Source of the DNA: Arcuatula senhousia | Lineage: Eukaryota; Mollusca; Bivalvia; Mytilida; Mytilidae | DNA length: 64,000 bases | NCBI GenBank assembly: GCA_963971305.1 | Contig: OZ020305.1 | Coordinates: forward strand, 43,225,717-43,289,716 | Reading direction: 5' to 3' | Part shown: in pieces, positions 1 through 32,337 of the stretch | How positions within the stretch are numbered: position 1 is the first letter of the stretch | Layout of the letters: every line of letters starts with the position of its first letter | The notes under the pieces: model-generated | What the model saw: the letters and a program-made list of their open reading frames with translations, nothing else | Database searches by the model: none | What the model was told of the DNA's origin: nothing | Made by a program: the position numbers and the translations under genes

Positions 1-1075
1 GCAATAGTTTTCATTCTGTAGGACAAAAACATGAAAAACACTATTTTTCAGGGGCTGTAAACCCTATAAGGGGTTATCTGACAACTTCGACCCTATGGAG
101 ACTTTTGTAGAGCTAAATGAGCTAAACATTTAAGCAAGCAACAGCTAATCTCTATCTGCAATAGTTTTCATTCTGTAGGCTAAAAACATGAAAAATCGCT
201 ATTTTTCAGGGGCCGTAACCCCTATAAGGGGTCATCTGACAACTTCAACCCTATGGACAATTTTGTAGAGCTAAATGAGCTGAACATTTAAGCAAGCAAC
301 AGCTAATCTCTATCTGCAATAGTTTTCATTTTATAAGACAAAAACATGATAAATCGCTATTTTTCAGGGGCCGTAATCCCTATAAGGGGTCATCTGACAA
401 CTTCGACCCTATGGAGAATTTTGTAAAGCTAAATGAGCTGAACATTTAAGCAAGCAACAGCTAATCTCTATCTGCAATAGTTTTCATTCTGTAGGCCAAA
501 AACATGAAAAATCGCTATTTTTCAGGGGCCGTAACCCCTATAAGGGATCATCTGACAACTTCGACCCTATGGAAAATTTTGTAGAGCTAAATGAGCTGAA
601 CATCTAAGCAAGCAACAGCTAATCTCTATCTGCAATAGTTTTCATTCTGTAGGACAAAAACATGAAAAAACGCTATTTTTCAGGGGTTGTAACCCCTATA
701 AGGGGTTATCTGACAACTTCGACCCTATGGAGACTTTTGTAGAGCTAAATGAGCTAAACATTTAAGCAAGCAACAGCTAATCTCTATCTGCAATAGTTTT
801 CATTCTGTAGGCCAAAAACATGAAAAATGGCTATTTTTCACCTTTAAGGGGCCGTAACCCCTATAAGGGGTCATCTGACAACTTCGACCCTATGGAGAAT
901 TTTGTAGAGTTAAATGAGCTGAACATTTAAGCAAGCAACAGCTAATCTCTATCTGCAATAGTTTTCATTCTGTAGGCCAAAAACATAAAAAAATGCTATT
1001 TTTCACCTTCAAGGGGCCGTAACCCCTATAAGGGGTCATCTGACAACTTTGACCAAATGGAGACTTTTGTAGAGC
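1..1075 (+). repeat. Tandem array, ~157-bp unit, about 7 copies
   Basis: Units start near 1, 158, 316, 473, 631, 788 and 952, each beginning GCAATAGTTTTCATTCTGTA. Each contains CCCCTATAAGGGGTCATCTGAC and TTTTGTAGAGCTAAATGAGCT. Copies differ by a few substitutions, and two carry an insert CACCTTTAAGGG. The array is the inner part of the CAGGTGAGCT-ended element that finishes at 1417. It lies in the POLR2B intron that follows exon 21. Confidence 0.92.
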
Positions 1076-1417
1076 TTTTGATGCTGAATCAGTAGCGTGG
1101 CCTCAGATTTCCTCTATCTCTTATACTTTTTGATTTATAAGCCAAAAACAGTAGTCTGACCCCCCTAGTCTATTTTTAGTAACGGCGGCCATGTTTTTTA
1201 ACGGATCAAAAATCAAAACACAAGTTTGGTGCAGGACACCCTAAGGATCATTCATACCAAGTTTCATTAAATTCTGTTCGGTAGTTTCAGAGGAGAAGAT
1301 TTTTGAAAAATTGTTAACAGACGACGACGACGACGACAGACGACGACAGACGACGACGACGACGACGGACGCCAAGTGATGGTAATAGCTCACATGGACC
1401 TTCGGTCCAGGTGAGCT
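1076..1417 (+). mobile_element. End of CAGGTGAGCT-type repeat with GACGAC run and UUCG hairpin
   Basis: Continues from the tandem array. It contains GGCGGCCATGTTTTTTAACG, a GACGAC microsatellite (1321-1370), then CCAAGTGATG and a 31-nt terminal hairpin (1387-1417) with a C(UUCG)G loop. No open frame looks coding. The left end is outside the window. Confidence 0.8.
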
Positions 1418-1769
1418 AAAAACGTGCTTTGAAAAACAAAAGAAAAGGAACAATAGAGTTGAAAAAGTAGAACAGGGTTTTCCGAGGGATGATCCGGCTC
1501 AGATCACCCCTGTTAGAACAAAGGAGCTAGGATGTAAAGATTAAGTTTGTTCTTTTCTTAATATTATATTTGAATTGTGCACTCAGTATATAACTATAAG
1601 AATATCATTTTTCAGATAACTTGAAGCAGAAAATGTGCTATTATCTAATCATGGTAAGAAGATTTTAAAATAGCCATGTAGACTTGGCAATAAAGACCCG
1701 CTTCATAGAAATGGAGACGACTTCAACCCAAACTTTCATACATGCTTTCATATAGAGCAACTAAGAAGT

Positions 1770-2080
1770 TTGAATATGTGTGTGTGTGTTGGCGTTTAAC
1801 ATCCTTTATCCAAGCACCTGGGCCATGTAGGGCAGTAAGTTTTAATGGTGGAGGAACCCACCAACCTTGGGCAGGTAACTGACAAACCTTATCACATACA
1901 GTTGGGGAAGTCTCTTGGAGATGTAAGTTTTTGCAGATGCTCTCATATAGAGCAACATGTATACAGACGAAACATAGGATATAATGCATTGCTTATATCA
2001 GATATTGCTTGTCTGTCTATTGATTTAGTCCACGAGGTAAACTGCCATGACTAGACAGTCATGCAGCATTAAAGTGGACT
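1770..2080 (+). repeat. Dispersed repeat ending in 54-nt hairpin motif
   Basis: A TG run, then TTGGCGTTTAACATCC..., a stretch often seen translated as GWWVPPPLKLTALHGP in molluscan sequence, closing with the AGTCCAC...GTGGACT motif at 2027-2080. SINE-like, but no Pol III boxes were established. Confidence 0.5.
2027..2080 (+). repeat. 54-nt hairpin motif, copy 1
   Basis: AGTCCAC pairs with GTGGACT at the ends. Inside, CATGACT pairs with AGTCATG around AGAC. The same ends and length recur at 2926-2979 and 8250-8303. Confidence 0.7.
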
Positions 2081-2466
2081 CATAGTTTTCTTTTGTTTTT
2101 TTTCTATTCCAAAAATTATACATATTTTATAACTTTATGTAAGTATTACTCAAAAACGTCTATTTGGTATAAATACATGAAATTAAACCAAGTACAGTGA
2201 TAATACACAGTCAATTTCAATTTAAAATTTTCATTGAAGTACCAATGTATTATTACTACAATTTCGTATAAACATTTGAAGAATCTAGTACATTTTGAAC
2301 CATTTATGTTATTAAAATAGCAATAGTCAACACAACTCTCTTTAGGTCTACAAAATCATTTAATGAATAATCAGGTCCACTTCAGGGGCTTCTACTGAAA
2401 CAAAACACAGATGGTGTTGGTTCACCTATTTCAAGTCATTTATGTTATAATACAATACGACCTTAC

Positions 2467-22996
<20,530 letters not shown>

Positions 22997-24579
22997 TGTC
23001 CCTCAAGACCGAAAGAGTATTCTTGATCGAATCTGACTAAAATTACATAGTTTCTTTGACTTTAAGGATGATGATTACGTTGGATTTTCTCTCTACGACG
23101 CTCTAGAAAATTGCGCCATTGTTTTGGTTTGAAAATTCTATTTATAGAATTTGTCAGTCGGAACCCTCTACATTGATTAAAAACTCCGAAAAGAGTCCGA
23201 AATACACCAATCCGACTAAGACCCAAACGAAAATGTATAATCAGCATATCGCAAAAAAATGACAACGGGCGTTAATTTTTTTTTATAAAGTTTTAAGACT
23301 TATTTTGGAAACACAACAAGGATGAATTATAAATAAATATAACAAAAACTGAAGGAATTAACCTTTCGAGGTAGAAATTCTTGTCAAAAGCCCATTTTGA
23401 ATTTCATTCAAAATGTCCTCATTTATTTTATAAAAGGATATATGGAGACGAGTAAATGAACATGAGACAATAAGTTATTTAAACACATTTGTAAACTCCA
23501 ACTGCAATTAGTTTTTATGAGCTGTGTGGCTATTTCGAAAATTTATAACCGTCATCATAAGCACTAGAAACCAAACAGGAAATCCCAGTTCTAAAAAGTG
23601 TTAAAAATACATTGATTATAAAACCGAATGAAATCCGACTATTCAACTAAGGATAATCTACGATGGAGGAAGTTGAACCTTATGTTTTAGAATTTACATA
23701 AATTAAGATGATAATTGTAATAAAGAAAGTGTACTCATGAGATTCAATCTTATGTACAAGTACACCATATCTAAGACAAATAAAGAGCATATATACATCT
23801 GAAACAAGGGGAATTGTTCTACCAACTCCACACGGCATGTAATAATAATAATAATAATAATGATAAAGTCTTTATTTAAAGAGGGTAACACAGTTAGTAA
23901 TACAACTAATCTTCCCTGAGGCCCTCATGCAAACAAAATAAAACAAAATGATAAACACAATATGATTACAAACATAAAAGCATGATATTGAATACATAAA
24001 TGTTTTAGAAAATTGGCTAAAATGTTAAAGTGTGACAGGGCCAACGTTAAATTGCTGGCTTAAATTTGAATTCATGTTAAATTTTTAATATAAATTATCA
24101 CGTAAATAGAATTTCCTTATGTAAGCATTTACTTCTGTCATTCAAATGGGATTGAAAAGCGATAAAAAAAATCTCAAATTGGCTTAAATTGCTACTTATC
24201 GCTACTTTTAGTATGTTGCTATCAGCTTTGGTGTTTGCATGGGAAAAAGAATACAAATGATGATAAAAAGAAGAAAAAAAGGCAAAACAAATAATCAGTC
24301 TTTTCACACAAAACAGTCATAGCCTAGAATAGGTATTATAGATGTTTATATTTGAATGTACCCTTATACACGAATAGCAAAATTCATTTGTTTGATTTCT
24401 TTGCTGTAACGTTTTACGATCCTTTGTATTAAACTGTTGACACCTAGTACTTTAATAACATCAGGATAAGTACCTTGAACTTCTTAACAAAGATAACCTT
24501 CTTTGAACGTGCTTTAGATCTAGACCATTATTTATCTAAACTGTGTTCTTAATAAGTAAGCGAAAAACATCGTACAATC
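22997..24579. other. Intergenic region with POLR2B 5' flank
   Basis: Between the POLR2B start codon and the first VDE-like gene, about 1.6 kb. No TATA box was seen in a convincing place for POLR2B. It contains an (ATA)n run at 23839-23862. Short frames here show no family resemblance. Confidence 0.5.
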
Positions 24580-25131
24580 ATGACCAATTGGGTGCTTTTC
24601 GTCGTTTCAGTTGTCACATTGTTCCAAACTGCTTCGTCCTGCAATCGCCCGAAAATAATTGCTCACGACTTTGATATAAAGGACCACGTGGGTGTTCCAT
24701 GGTACTTTGTAAGAGGACTAGATCGACAAAATGATTGTTACGATTGTCACAATATAACATTTCTTGGGCACCCTGAAGGACTATATCTAGCGGAGGAGCA
24801 TTATATTTTAAAGCTGAATGACTCTACAGAACATTTCTTCCTAGAAACGGACGTGTCCCAATGGAATAAATCTACACCTGGTATTATGAAGTTCCAAAAC
24901 AATGACTTCGAAACAACTCTTGAGTGGCGAGTACTTGGTTTTGAGGAATCGTTTATATATTCTTATTACTGTGGAAAATATCCCGGCGGATATCCGTTCG
25001 AAGGTTCGGTAGTTCTTTCTAGACACACTGAATTATCGAATGAGACTCTTTCTAGAATAGAACATGTTGGAACGGCTTCGGGGTTGAACATTTATAATTA
25101 CTGCAAACCCCAGTTTTCAGTGTGTTACTAA
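24580..25131 (+). CDS. Secreted VDE-like lipocalin, barrel domain only
   Basis: 183 aa in one exon. A hydrophobic signal peptide (residues 1-20) is followed directly by CNRP (from C21), which matches the start of the lipocalin domain in the two paralogues near 33.3-36.7 kb. Shared with plant violaxanthin de-epoxidase: a lipocalin-like GxxW (38-41), the DC pair ending C56, SQWN (93-96), and EGSVV with a preceding YY (129-130). The whole N-terminal cysteine-rich domain is absent. At the site of Arabidopsis Asp177 it has Leu114, with Glu115 next to it; the tunnel Tyr (Y198) is kept as Y130. Several NxS/T sites suggest glycosylation. Carotenoid or other lipid binding is likely; de-epoxidase activity is unproven. 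AATAAA signals lie at 25209 and 25232. Confidence 0.85.
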   Translation: MTNWVLFVVSVVTLFQTASSCNRPKIIAHDFDIKDHVGVPWYFVRGLDRQNDCYDCHNITFLGHPEGLYLAEEHYILKLNDSTEHFFLETDVSQWNKSTPGIMKFQNNDFETTLEWRVLGFEESFIYSYYCGKYPGGYPFEGSVVLSRHTELSNETLSRIEHVGTASGLNIYNYCKPQFSVCY

Positions 25132-25208
25132 ACATTTTATAGAGTTTACACTAACAACAAAAAATGATTCTATCTTGACTTGAAAACCGTTGAGTGTTCA
25201 TATATTTC

Positions 25209-25237
25209 AATAAATGTATGTTTTGCTGTTTAATAAA
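25209..25237 (+). terminator. Poly(A) signals of VDE-like lipocalin gene
   Basis: Two AATAAA hexamers (25209-25214 and 25232-25237), 78 and 101 nt after the stop codon. Confidence 0.6.
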
Positions 25238-25539
25238 ATGTTATTTACTTGTTGTGGACAATATTTTCTAGCTTATGATTCAGACTTACACCAATCCCTC
25301 GACTCTTTGCTGTTTTTCGCCCACCTTTAAAGGGCCATTTTAAAATCGTCACCACTGTCTAGTACAAAACAACTCCGAAAAAATCATCAATGGACTGAAA
25401 ACAACACAACAAAATCAATCAGAATTCATATCTGTACGATAGTGAACTCGGATACAATGTATGGATGCAGTAGGTGTTATTCACAGCAAATCTGTCATTG
25501 GTCCAGTAGTGCAATGGAAATTAAGCCCGACCATTGACC

Positions 25540-25720
25540 ATAGAGGGCTACTGTGTATGGAGAGTGCCATGCTTTATGTACTTAAAAGATCCATTTGTGG
25601 ACCACAAAGTAGTGCATCAGAAGGGCCAAATTTCACGTCTCTACCCAACTCATCCCTTTTCCAATACTGTTTCCATGTTTCCCACCCACCCTCACATTTT
25701 TTCAACACCGTTTCATGTTC
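25540..25720 (+). repeat. Dispersed repeat (GAGTGCCAYGCTTTATG family), copy 1
   Basis: GGAGAGTGCCATGCTTTATG then ACTTAAAAGATCCATTTGTG, followed by CCCACC-rich sequence and TTTCATGTTCATTTTAT. Same order as at 53830-54060; related to 29780-29900 (reverse) and 60690-60850. Confidence 0.6.
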
Positions 25721-25889
25721 ATTTTATCTTCATCTTCAGGTGTGCTGCGACAAGCCGAAAATATGCACCCTTTCATTGTATTCGAGTTCATCATCGTACG
25801 GATGTGAATTCTCTTTTCTGTTTTCCGATTGCTTTCCTTGTGTTGTTTTCTGTTCATTCCTTATATTTCGCTGTTTTGTCTAGATTTCC

Positions 25890-28244
25890 CTTCACTTGGC
25901 GTACGTCGTCGTCTGTCGTCGTCTGTCGTCTGTCGTCCGTTAACAATTTTTCAAAAATCTTCTCCTCTGAAACTACTGAACAGAATTATTTAAACTTGGT
26001 ATGAATGATCCTTAGGGTGTCCTGCACTAAACTTGTGTTTCGATTTTTGATCCATCAAAAACATGGCCGCTGTTACTAAAAATAGAGCAGGGGGTCAGAC
26101 TACTGTTTTTGGCTTGTAAATCAAAAAATATAAGAGATAGATGAAATTTTATGCCACCTTACTGCTTCAGCATCAAATGTTCTACAAAAGTCTGCATTTG
26201 GTCAAAAGTGTCAGATGATCCCTTATAGGGGTTACAGCCCCTTACATGTGAAAAATAGCGTTTTTTAATGTTTTTAGCTTATAGAATGAAAACTATTGCA
26301 GATAGAGAAAAGCTGTTGCTTTCTTAAATGTTCAGCTCATTTAGCTCTACAAAAGTCATCATAGGGTCGTCGTTGTCAGATGACCCCTTAAAGGGTATCC
26401 AGTCCCTTATAGGCGAAAAATGGTGTTTTTGGCCTATTGAATGAAAACAATTGCACATAGAGAAAAGCTGTTGCTTGCTTAAATGTTCAGCTCATTTAGC
26501 TTTACAAAAGTCATCATAGGGTCGTCGTTGTCAGATGACCCCTTATAGGGGTTACAGCCCTTTAAAGGCAAATAATAGTCTTTTTGGCCTATCCCAGATA
26601 GCAAAAGTATGTTGGGCCTACGTTGGTTTATGGTTGGCAGTCTCGTTGGCCCATCGTTGGCTAAAGATATTGGCCCAACATCATTTTGCTCATCGGGCCC
26701 ACGTCATTCCCAACCGATGGCTCGACGTTGGCCCGACGTAGTACAAATGTTAATGCCGACGGCGAACCAACGTTAATTATATGAAGAGTTCATTAGATCT
26801 TATATTTATATTTACTCAAATATTCATACACTAAAGTGTACTTTACCGATCAGCAGTCAAGAAGTTTCTTGATGAAACTAGTCTTTGATCTTGCTGATCT
26901 TTTCAAAAATAAGGCAATAACATAAATAGTCAATTCTAAAGGTCTCTATTTTTTGTGAAGTTAAAATGTAATAGGTTAAATTAAAATCTTAATATTGCAT
27001 AAAATTGATTCGAATCATCAGTATTGTCAAAACTTGTTAATCAATTATTAAAGTATGCATTTTTTGTTCCATAATATGTTAGAAACTTGAGTCTTGGTTT
27101 GTGTAACTTGTAAAAATAATTTCATATCATAGCATATTATAATGATTTTAAGGGGAAATAATCAAGTTTTTGACGTTGACCTTATGTTGGGCTAACGTTG
27201 GCCCAACTTTTAATTCTGAATACAACTTAAAACCTCTTACACAGAATTTCTTGACCCTTAGAAATTTGACAGATTAAGAGATGGGAGAAATCTATTCATT
27301 TTTAGGATATAAAGTTCAAAGTATAAATCATGCAAAGTCGATATGAATTCAGATGTAAGTTTACTCAAAAGTACAAATCATTTGCACACAAATTGTGTCA
27401 ATATTGACATCACCACAAAATTGGATCGTAATTCAAAATGAATTTGAAGAATGATAATTATATTAATGCTTGATCCGTGTAATCCTTGAAATATTTACTG
27501 GATTAATTTAATAACATAATCATTTATTCTCGGCTACCCAACGTTTTTCCAACCGATGGCTGTACTTTGGTGGGCCAACAGTGGGTCAATGTCGTACTGC
27601 CAACCGTTGGTTTTGACACATTGGTCCAACGTTGGCCCAAGGTATACAGGCCAATGCCAACCATATGCCAACCTTGCCAACTAAATGCCAACGTTGGCCC
27701 AACAATGTCTTGCTATCTGGGATAGAATGAAAACTATTGCAGATAGGGAAAAGCTGTTGCTTGCAAAAATGTTCAGCTCATTAAGCTCTACATAAGTCTT
27801 CATTAGGTTGAAGTTGTCAGATGACCCCTTATAGGGGTTACAGTCCCTTCAAGGCGAAAACTAGTGTTTTGGCCTATAGCAGATAGAGAAAAGCTGTTGC
27901 TTGTTTATATGTTCAGAGCATTCACAGGGTTGAAGTTGTCAGATGACCCCTTACAGGGATTACAGCCCCTAAATTAGCACGTTTTCATGTTTTTGGCTTA
28001 TATAATGAAAACTATAGCAGATAAAGAAAAGTGGTTGCTTGCTTAAATGTTCAGTTCATTCAAAGTGTTCAGATGGCCCTTTAAATAACATTTTGCACGT
28101 TTTTAGCCTACAGAATGAAAACTATTGCTGAAAGAGAAAAGCTGTTGCCTGCTTAAATGTTTAGCTTATTTAGCTCTACAAAGTCTTTCATAGGGTTGAC
28201 ATCAAGACCAGGTGAGCGATTCAGGCTCTTGGGAGCGGCCTCTT
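25890..28244 (-). mobile_element. CAGGTGAGCT-type element, inverted, with nested insertion
   Basis: Reverse orientation: the CGTCGTCTGTCGTC run comes first (25893-25940). Then several ~150-bp units follow, and it ends CCAGGTGAGCGATTCAGGCT. The UUCG hairpin tip is missing, so the end is truncated. It is interrupted at 26592-27722 by another element. Confidence 0.8.
26592..27722. mobile_element. TA-flanked DNA element with GTTGGCCCAAC repeats
   Basis: Terminal inverted repeat TCCCAGATAGCAA/TTGCTATCTGGGA, flanked by TA on both sides (26590-26591 and 27723-27724). Removing it restores the host repeat GGCCTATAGAATGAAAAC. Both ends carry many palindromic CGTTGGCCCAACG-type motifs. The 1,131 bp have no coding frame. 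Confidence 0.85.
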
Positions 28245-28479
28245 TTTGCTTTTTAAAGGTGAGTCAAAAACAACCAAAGGTCTGGGGATCGCTATTGGCG
28301 CCCAGTGATGGATCAAAGGGGGTGAGCAAGCGATCAGGCCGAAAAGAATTTTAGTAATTTCGAGGAAACCAGAGTGAATCTGCATATCATTTAAAATTGC
28401 ATAGACTTTGTCACTGTAAAAAGGAGACTTTTATAAACCTTGAGACCAAGAAAATTTATGATGACACGTATATCATATA

Positions 28480-28745
28480 GATAATATGAAGCAGGTTAAA
28501 CCTGTGACGCTCCCGAGGTTACAATTAATTTTATTCATTTTTTGTTCGAAAATAAAAACTAACTAGCTTTTCTTGTGGGTCACGCATGCGTTTAATGACG
28601 TCTAAAATTTTCAAAGAAAAAAGCATTAAAAAGACACCGAAAGTTCGGGATTACCAGCGTGCATAACCGGACTTTGAAGGAAAATTCAGCTCATATTGAT
28701 ATTTCTACCATTATCGTATCCTTCGGGAGCGTATGAGAAATCGAA
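28480..28745 (+). mobile_element. MITE-like element with GACGCTCCCG ends, copy 1
   Basis: Starts GCAGGTTAAACCTGTGACGCTCCCG and ends CTTCGGGAGCGTATGAG. It contains TCTTGTGGGTCACGCATGCG and AAGGAAAATTCAGCTCAT. An inverted copy lies at 34529-34860. Confidence 0.7.
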
Positions 28746-28753
28746 ATCTTGAC

Positions 28754-29545
28754 AATTGGCCTTATGCAAAATAGAATTCCAAACTTTAAATAACGAGACG
28801 ACTGCCCCATTACCACAATGGAAGCTCAAGATTCAAATGAACAATTGTTAAAGTAATAATAAAGCAGTTTTGGGAAAAAAATTGCGATGTAAAAATAATC
28901 ACTTAACTGTTGCATAATCATAAAATTAGAGCTTTCGCGCTTTTATGAAGACGAAAATTTTAATAATGTGCGTGTACCGGCTAGAAATTTAGCTCATTTT
29001 CGAAAGAAGTTTGATACCAATGGCCACTTATTAACTTTCGTGAACAACATTCCGATTTTTACCGAACATATCAAAACAAACAAAAATGTATTTTGAAGTA
29101 AGAGCATGTAAAGCTCTGGGTTTAATATAATTTAATATTTAATGTTTGCATAATACAACTCGGGAAGCAAATGATTGTTAAAGACAATTTTTTAATAAAT
29201 TTGGCCAAAATCCTACTGTTTAATGGAGTTTTTGTAGCTTTAATAAAAGTTTATATTAACAATACATATTTTTAAAGCTTAAAAAGACTGTTGAAAATTT
29301 TAAGATTTTTTGATTTATTATTACTTTAATTAATTGCTTTTTCATTCATGTTAAGAAAAAAAGAGACCAAACAATGGAACAGATTTCAAAACCGAAAATC
29401 TTTCTTTGTCATTTAAAAAAAAGGTGTGGCTCTAATCTAAATATTGGCAGTTTGCCTTTAAATATACAAAATGGAGTTCCAAACTTTAAACAACGTTGCA
29501 ACTGCCTCATTGCCTTAATGGAAGACGCCTCAAATCCCATGATTC
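28754..29545 (+). repeat. Pair of ~90-bp direct repeats
   Basis: GCAAAATAGAATTCCAAACTTTAAATAACG (28765) recurs as ACAAAATGGAGTTCCAAACTTTAAACAACG (29467). Both are followed by a CTGCC..TTAC/CTTAATGGAAG block. Confidence 0.6.
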
Positions 29546-29659
29546 AAATGTCTCTTTGGTACGTCTTTGCGTATTCATGTACATGAACTAAGAGAAAGAG
29601 ACCAATCAATCAATCAATCAAAAGCGATTTCAAACACATAATTCTTTGTCATTTTAAAA

Positions 29660-30100
29660 AAGAGTAGTGCTTCTTTGCCTATGTATGAGGCATCTAGCAC
29701 CGATAGTAGTCGGGCGCTTTTATGCGACTGATTTGGTTTTGATACTGATGGTAAATTTTGATGAACCACAGGAAAAGGGGAGAGGTAGGTAGGGGCTAAA
29801 CATTTAGCCTATGTGGTGCATTACTTGGCGGTCCACATTTAGGGTCTTTTACGTGCATGAAGCGTGGCACTCTCCACACACGTTGGTCCACTATGGTCAG
29901 CGATCAGGGTTTCCGTATTATAGACCTGACAACCCTCGGGGACGAGGGCCACCCTATTCAGCCACGTAGGGTACACACTTGGTCGCTCTGTGGGCGGAGT
30001 ACTGAGCCGACGTCAGAATCCCAAGACCCTCACTCGCCTCTTACGACAAGCTAGGCTCTGCTGCGGTCCTATTCGCCTCCCGGGCCTCGCAAGGGACTGT
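29660..30100 (-). repeat. GC-rich dispersed repeat, includes CTTCATGCACGTAAAAG family
   Basis: GC content is clearly above the surroundings. TTTTACGTGCATGAAGCGTGGCACTCTCC is the reverse complement of the motif at 53848-53876. The CCACCCTATTCAGCCACGTAG part and GAGGCGAGTGAGGG-type text are familiar from molluscan repeats. Confidence 0.55.
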
Positions 30101-30155
30101 ACCAAAGAGTATATATATAAAAAAAAAACCAAGTAATTTGGTTATGCTGTACATA

Positions 30156-30292
30156 GCAGGGGCGGATTCAGAGAGAGGCTCCCCCTTTTTCCAAAAAAAA
30201 AAAAGAAAGTTGGATATATAAGAAATCATTGAAGCATAACCAATTAGCCAGTCAGTGTCCCCCTTTTTTCAAAATTTCAGGATCCGCCAAGG
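30156..30292. mobile_element. Short MITE-like element, GGCGGATYC ends
   Basis: Left end GGGGCGGATTCAGAGAGAGG; right end AAATTTCAGGATCCGCC. Both ends hold CCCCCTTTTT followed by CAAAA. Internal sequence is non-coding. Confidence 0.45.
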
Positions 30293-30559
30293 CATGCATA
30301 TTTCAAGGAGAAACCTGTCAGCAGCATTTGAATACAAATATTGGAAGGTCACCCCTCTTACATATTAGCCATATGAACATTAGTTACATTTGGTTTTTTT
30401 ACAAGTACAGCGGTTCTCCTAATCGTGGCAGTACTGCCAGACTTATATTCTTCTTGCTTTCCTAAATTTAAGATTCCTTATATCTATGGTAAACCAGCGT
30501 TGTTGTATACATTTTTGACTTTTTGACACTACGGAACAGAAGACTAATGAGTACATCAT

Positions 30560-30880
30560 GATCATGTCATGAAAATTTCGTATCGTTGACCGTTGTTAGC
30601 AATCATAGAAATAGTGAGATGTGGAATAAGTGAACGCGATATAGCTCACATAAAAAGCGGTAATTTAGAAAAAAAAAACAATGGAAAACCGCCAGCAGCC
30701 TTCAACGAGACAAGAAGGCGCTCCTCACCGTTCTGCATGCAATCGGCCAAGGTCTAAATAAAATGCATATACTTCAAATCCAGCCCTGAAATAGTCACAC
30801 TTCTTAAACATGGAACAGAAAACATCAAAAAGACATGTACAAACAAACGCTTTGTCAAAGATTCCTGGATTAGGACACAC
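30560..30880 (-). repeat. Dispersed repeat, copy A
   Basis: The reverse strand reads TGTCTTTTTGATGTTTTCTG, GTTTAAGAAG, GTTGAAGGCTGCTGGCGGTT, TCTAAATTACCGCTT and ACTTATTCCACATCTCA. The same blocks occur in order at 56010-56260 on the plus strand, and in part at 18840-18910. The 146-aa open frame over it is not supported as a gene. Confidence 0.65.
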
Positions 30881-32337
30881 ATTTAAATGTGGCGGGGTTA
30901 AACTTGTTTTTTGGTCCCAACCTTCCCCCCTTTCAATAACAATGAAAAACCTCAGGCATAGCAAAAAAAATAGCACACAATAAAAATCAAATCGATTACA
31001 TACAATTTCACAAGAGAGAACCTTAGAAAAAAGACGCAAGAACAAACGAACGGAAGATGAACTCTCTATAGAACACTCGCTGTTACCGACAGCTAACTGG
31101 GAATCCTTTATCGACTGATGTAAAAAAACAAACATATCGATTATAAATCCGACACAACACGTCATAGTCTCGAACCCAAACTCATACTACCAAGGTAGTG
31201 AGTCTGGGAAAACACCTATTGATTTCTCGTAACCACTAGGTGGCGATCGTTATACCTTTTAACCTTTACCACGTGTGTATATGACGTGTTTAGCATACAA
31301 GATTCATTTCAATCTGAAATGAACCAACTTTAAAAACTCAACGTTTCATTGGTCTTCCGTGGTTTTTGACAACTGGTTCTGCAAAATCGAGAATCGGATT
31401 GGTCAAACGTGTATGGTTCTGTAATCAAGAATGTCCCAATTTTTAACTCCAATAAACATAAACAATTTCCAAAACCAGGTAGACGCCCGTGAGTACAATT
31501 TAACGATAAAACGATTTTTTTTTATTGTTAACAAAACCAACTTGTGTTCAAAAATGTAAAATATGATGTCTTATTATAAAATAAGAAATGCTATGTTATA
31601 AGAGAACAACTCACATCAATACGAGAAGTTATCTCGCTGTTGCATTTGCATAAATTCACTGAACCATAGGCACGGAATTCTGAACATACGGTTGAGTGAT
31701 TTTCGTCAAACACTATGATAAAGCCTGAAAGTACTCCGAACGTACACATAACAATATATGTAATGGGACTGTTCCAGACTCTTATCATCTATTGATAAGC
31801 GTCTGGGTGATCGAGACTAAACACGTCAAACAATTAATTATTTGGTGGAGTATCATCACACAAAACTGACATACTTGATCGCTTTAATGTTTAATGTAGA
31901 AAATATTTTTTGGTTGTTTGTTATTGGTCAACTTACTTCAAAGCACTGCGAATATTCGACTTTTATTGAGGTTATAAAATGAACATGAAATGATAATGAC
32001 GTTATAATGGGGACAAACATGTTAGACCGGTCAGTTAAACAAGTAGTCTTAGTTCATAATATCAGGCAGCCCTGATTGTAATAACATTTTAAACACATTT
32101 TTACGTAATATAAATCTTCCTAACAGCAAATAAGGTTACCAAATTTGTAGTAAAACTTACTACAGCTAGGGATCAAAACATGTGGTAGCCTTTTGGTGTA
32201 AGATCACTATGTTTTCCGAGCTTTATTATAGTGTGGTGTTTTTTCTCAAACTGTATGGCTATTGACCGCCGTCATTTTTTCTTATCAAGTCATGATTGAC
32301 CTCTTTCAGTTGACCATGTTTTCCATCGCAGAACTGA

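Noticed and set aside
1..2466. Last POLR2B exon(s) with the clamp zinc site
   Set aside because: No frame on the minus strand resembles the expected C-terminal Cys-rich segment; the stretch is repeat and AT-rich intron. The end lies outside the window.
24098..24307. 69-aa frame with a hydrophobic start on the minus strand
   Set aside because: AT-rich chance frame; no motif, no splice context, no homologue recognised.
30725..31165. 146-aa Cys-rich frame on the minus strand
   Set aside because: Overlaps a dispersed repeat shared with 56010-56300, and no protein family is apparent.
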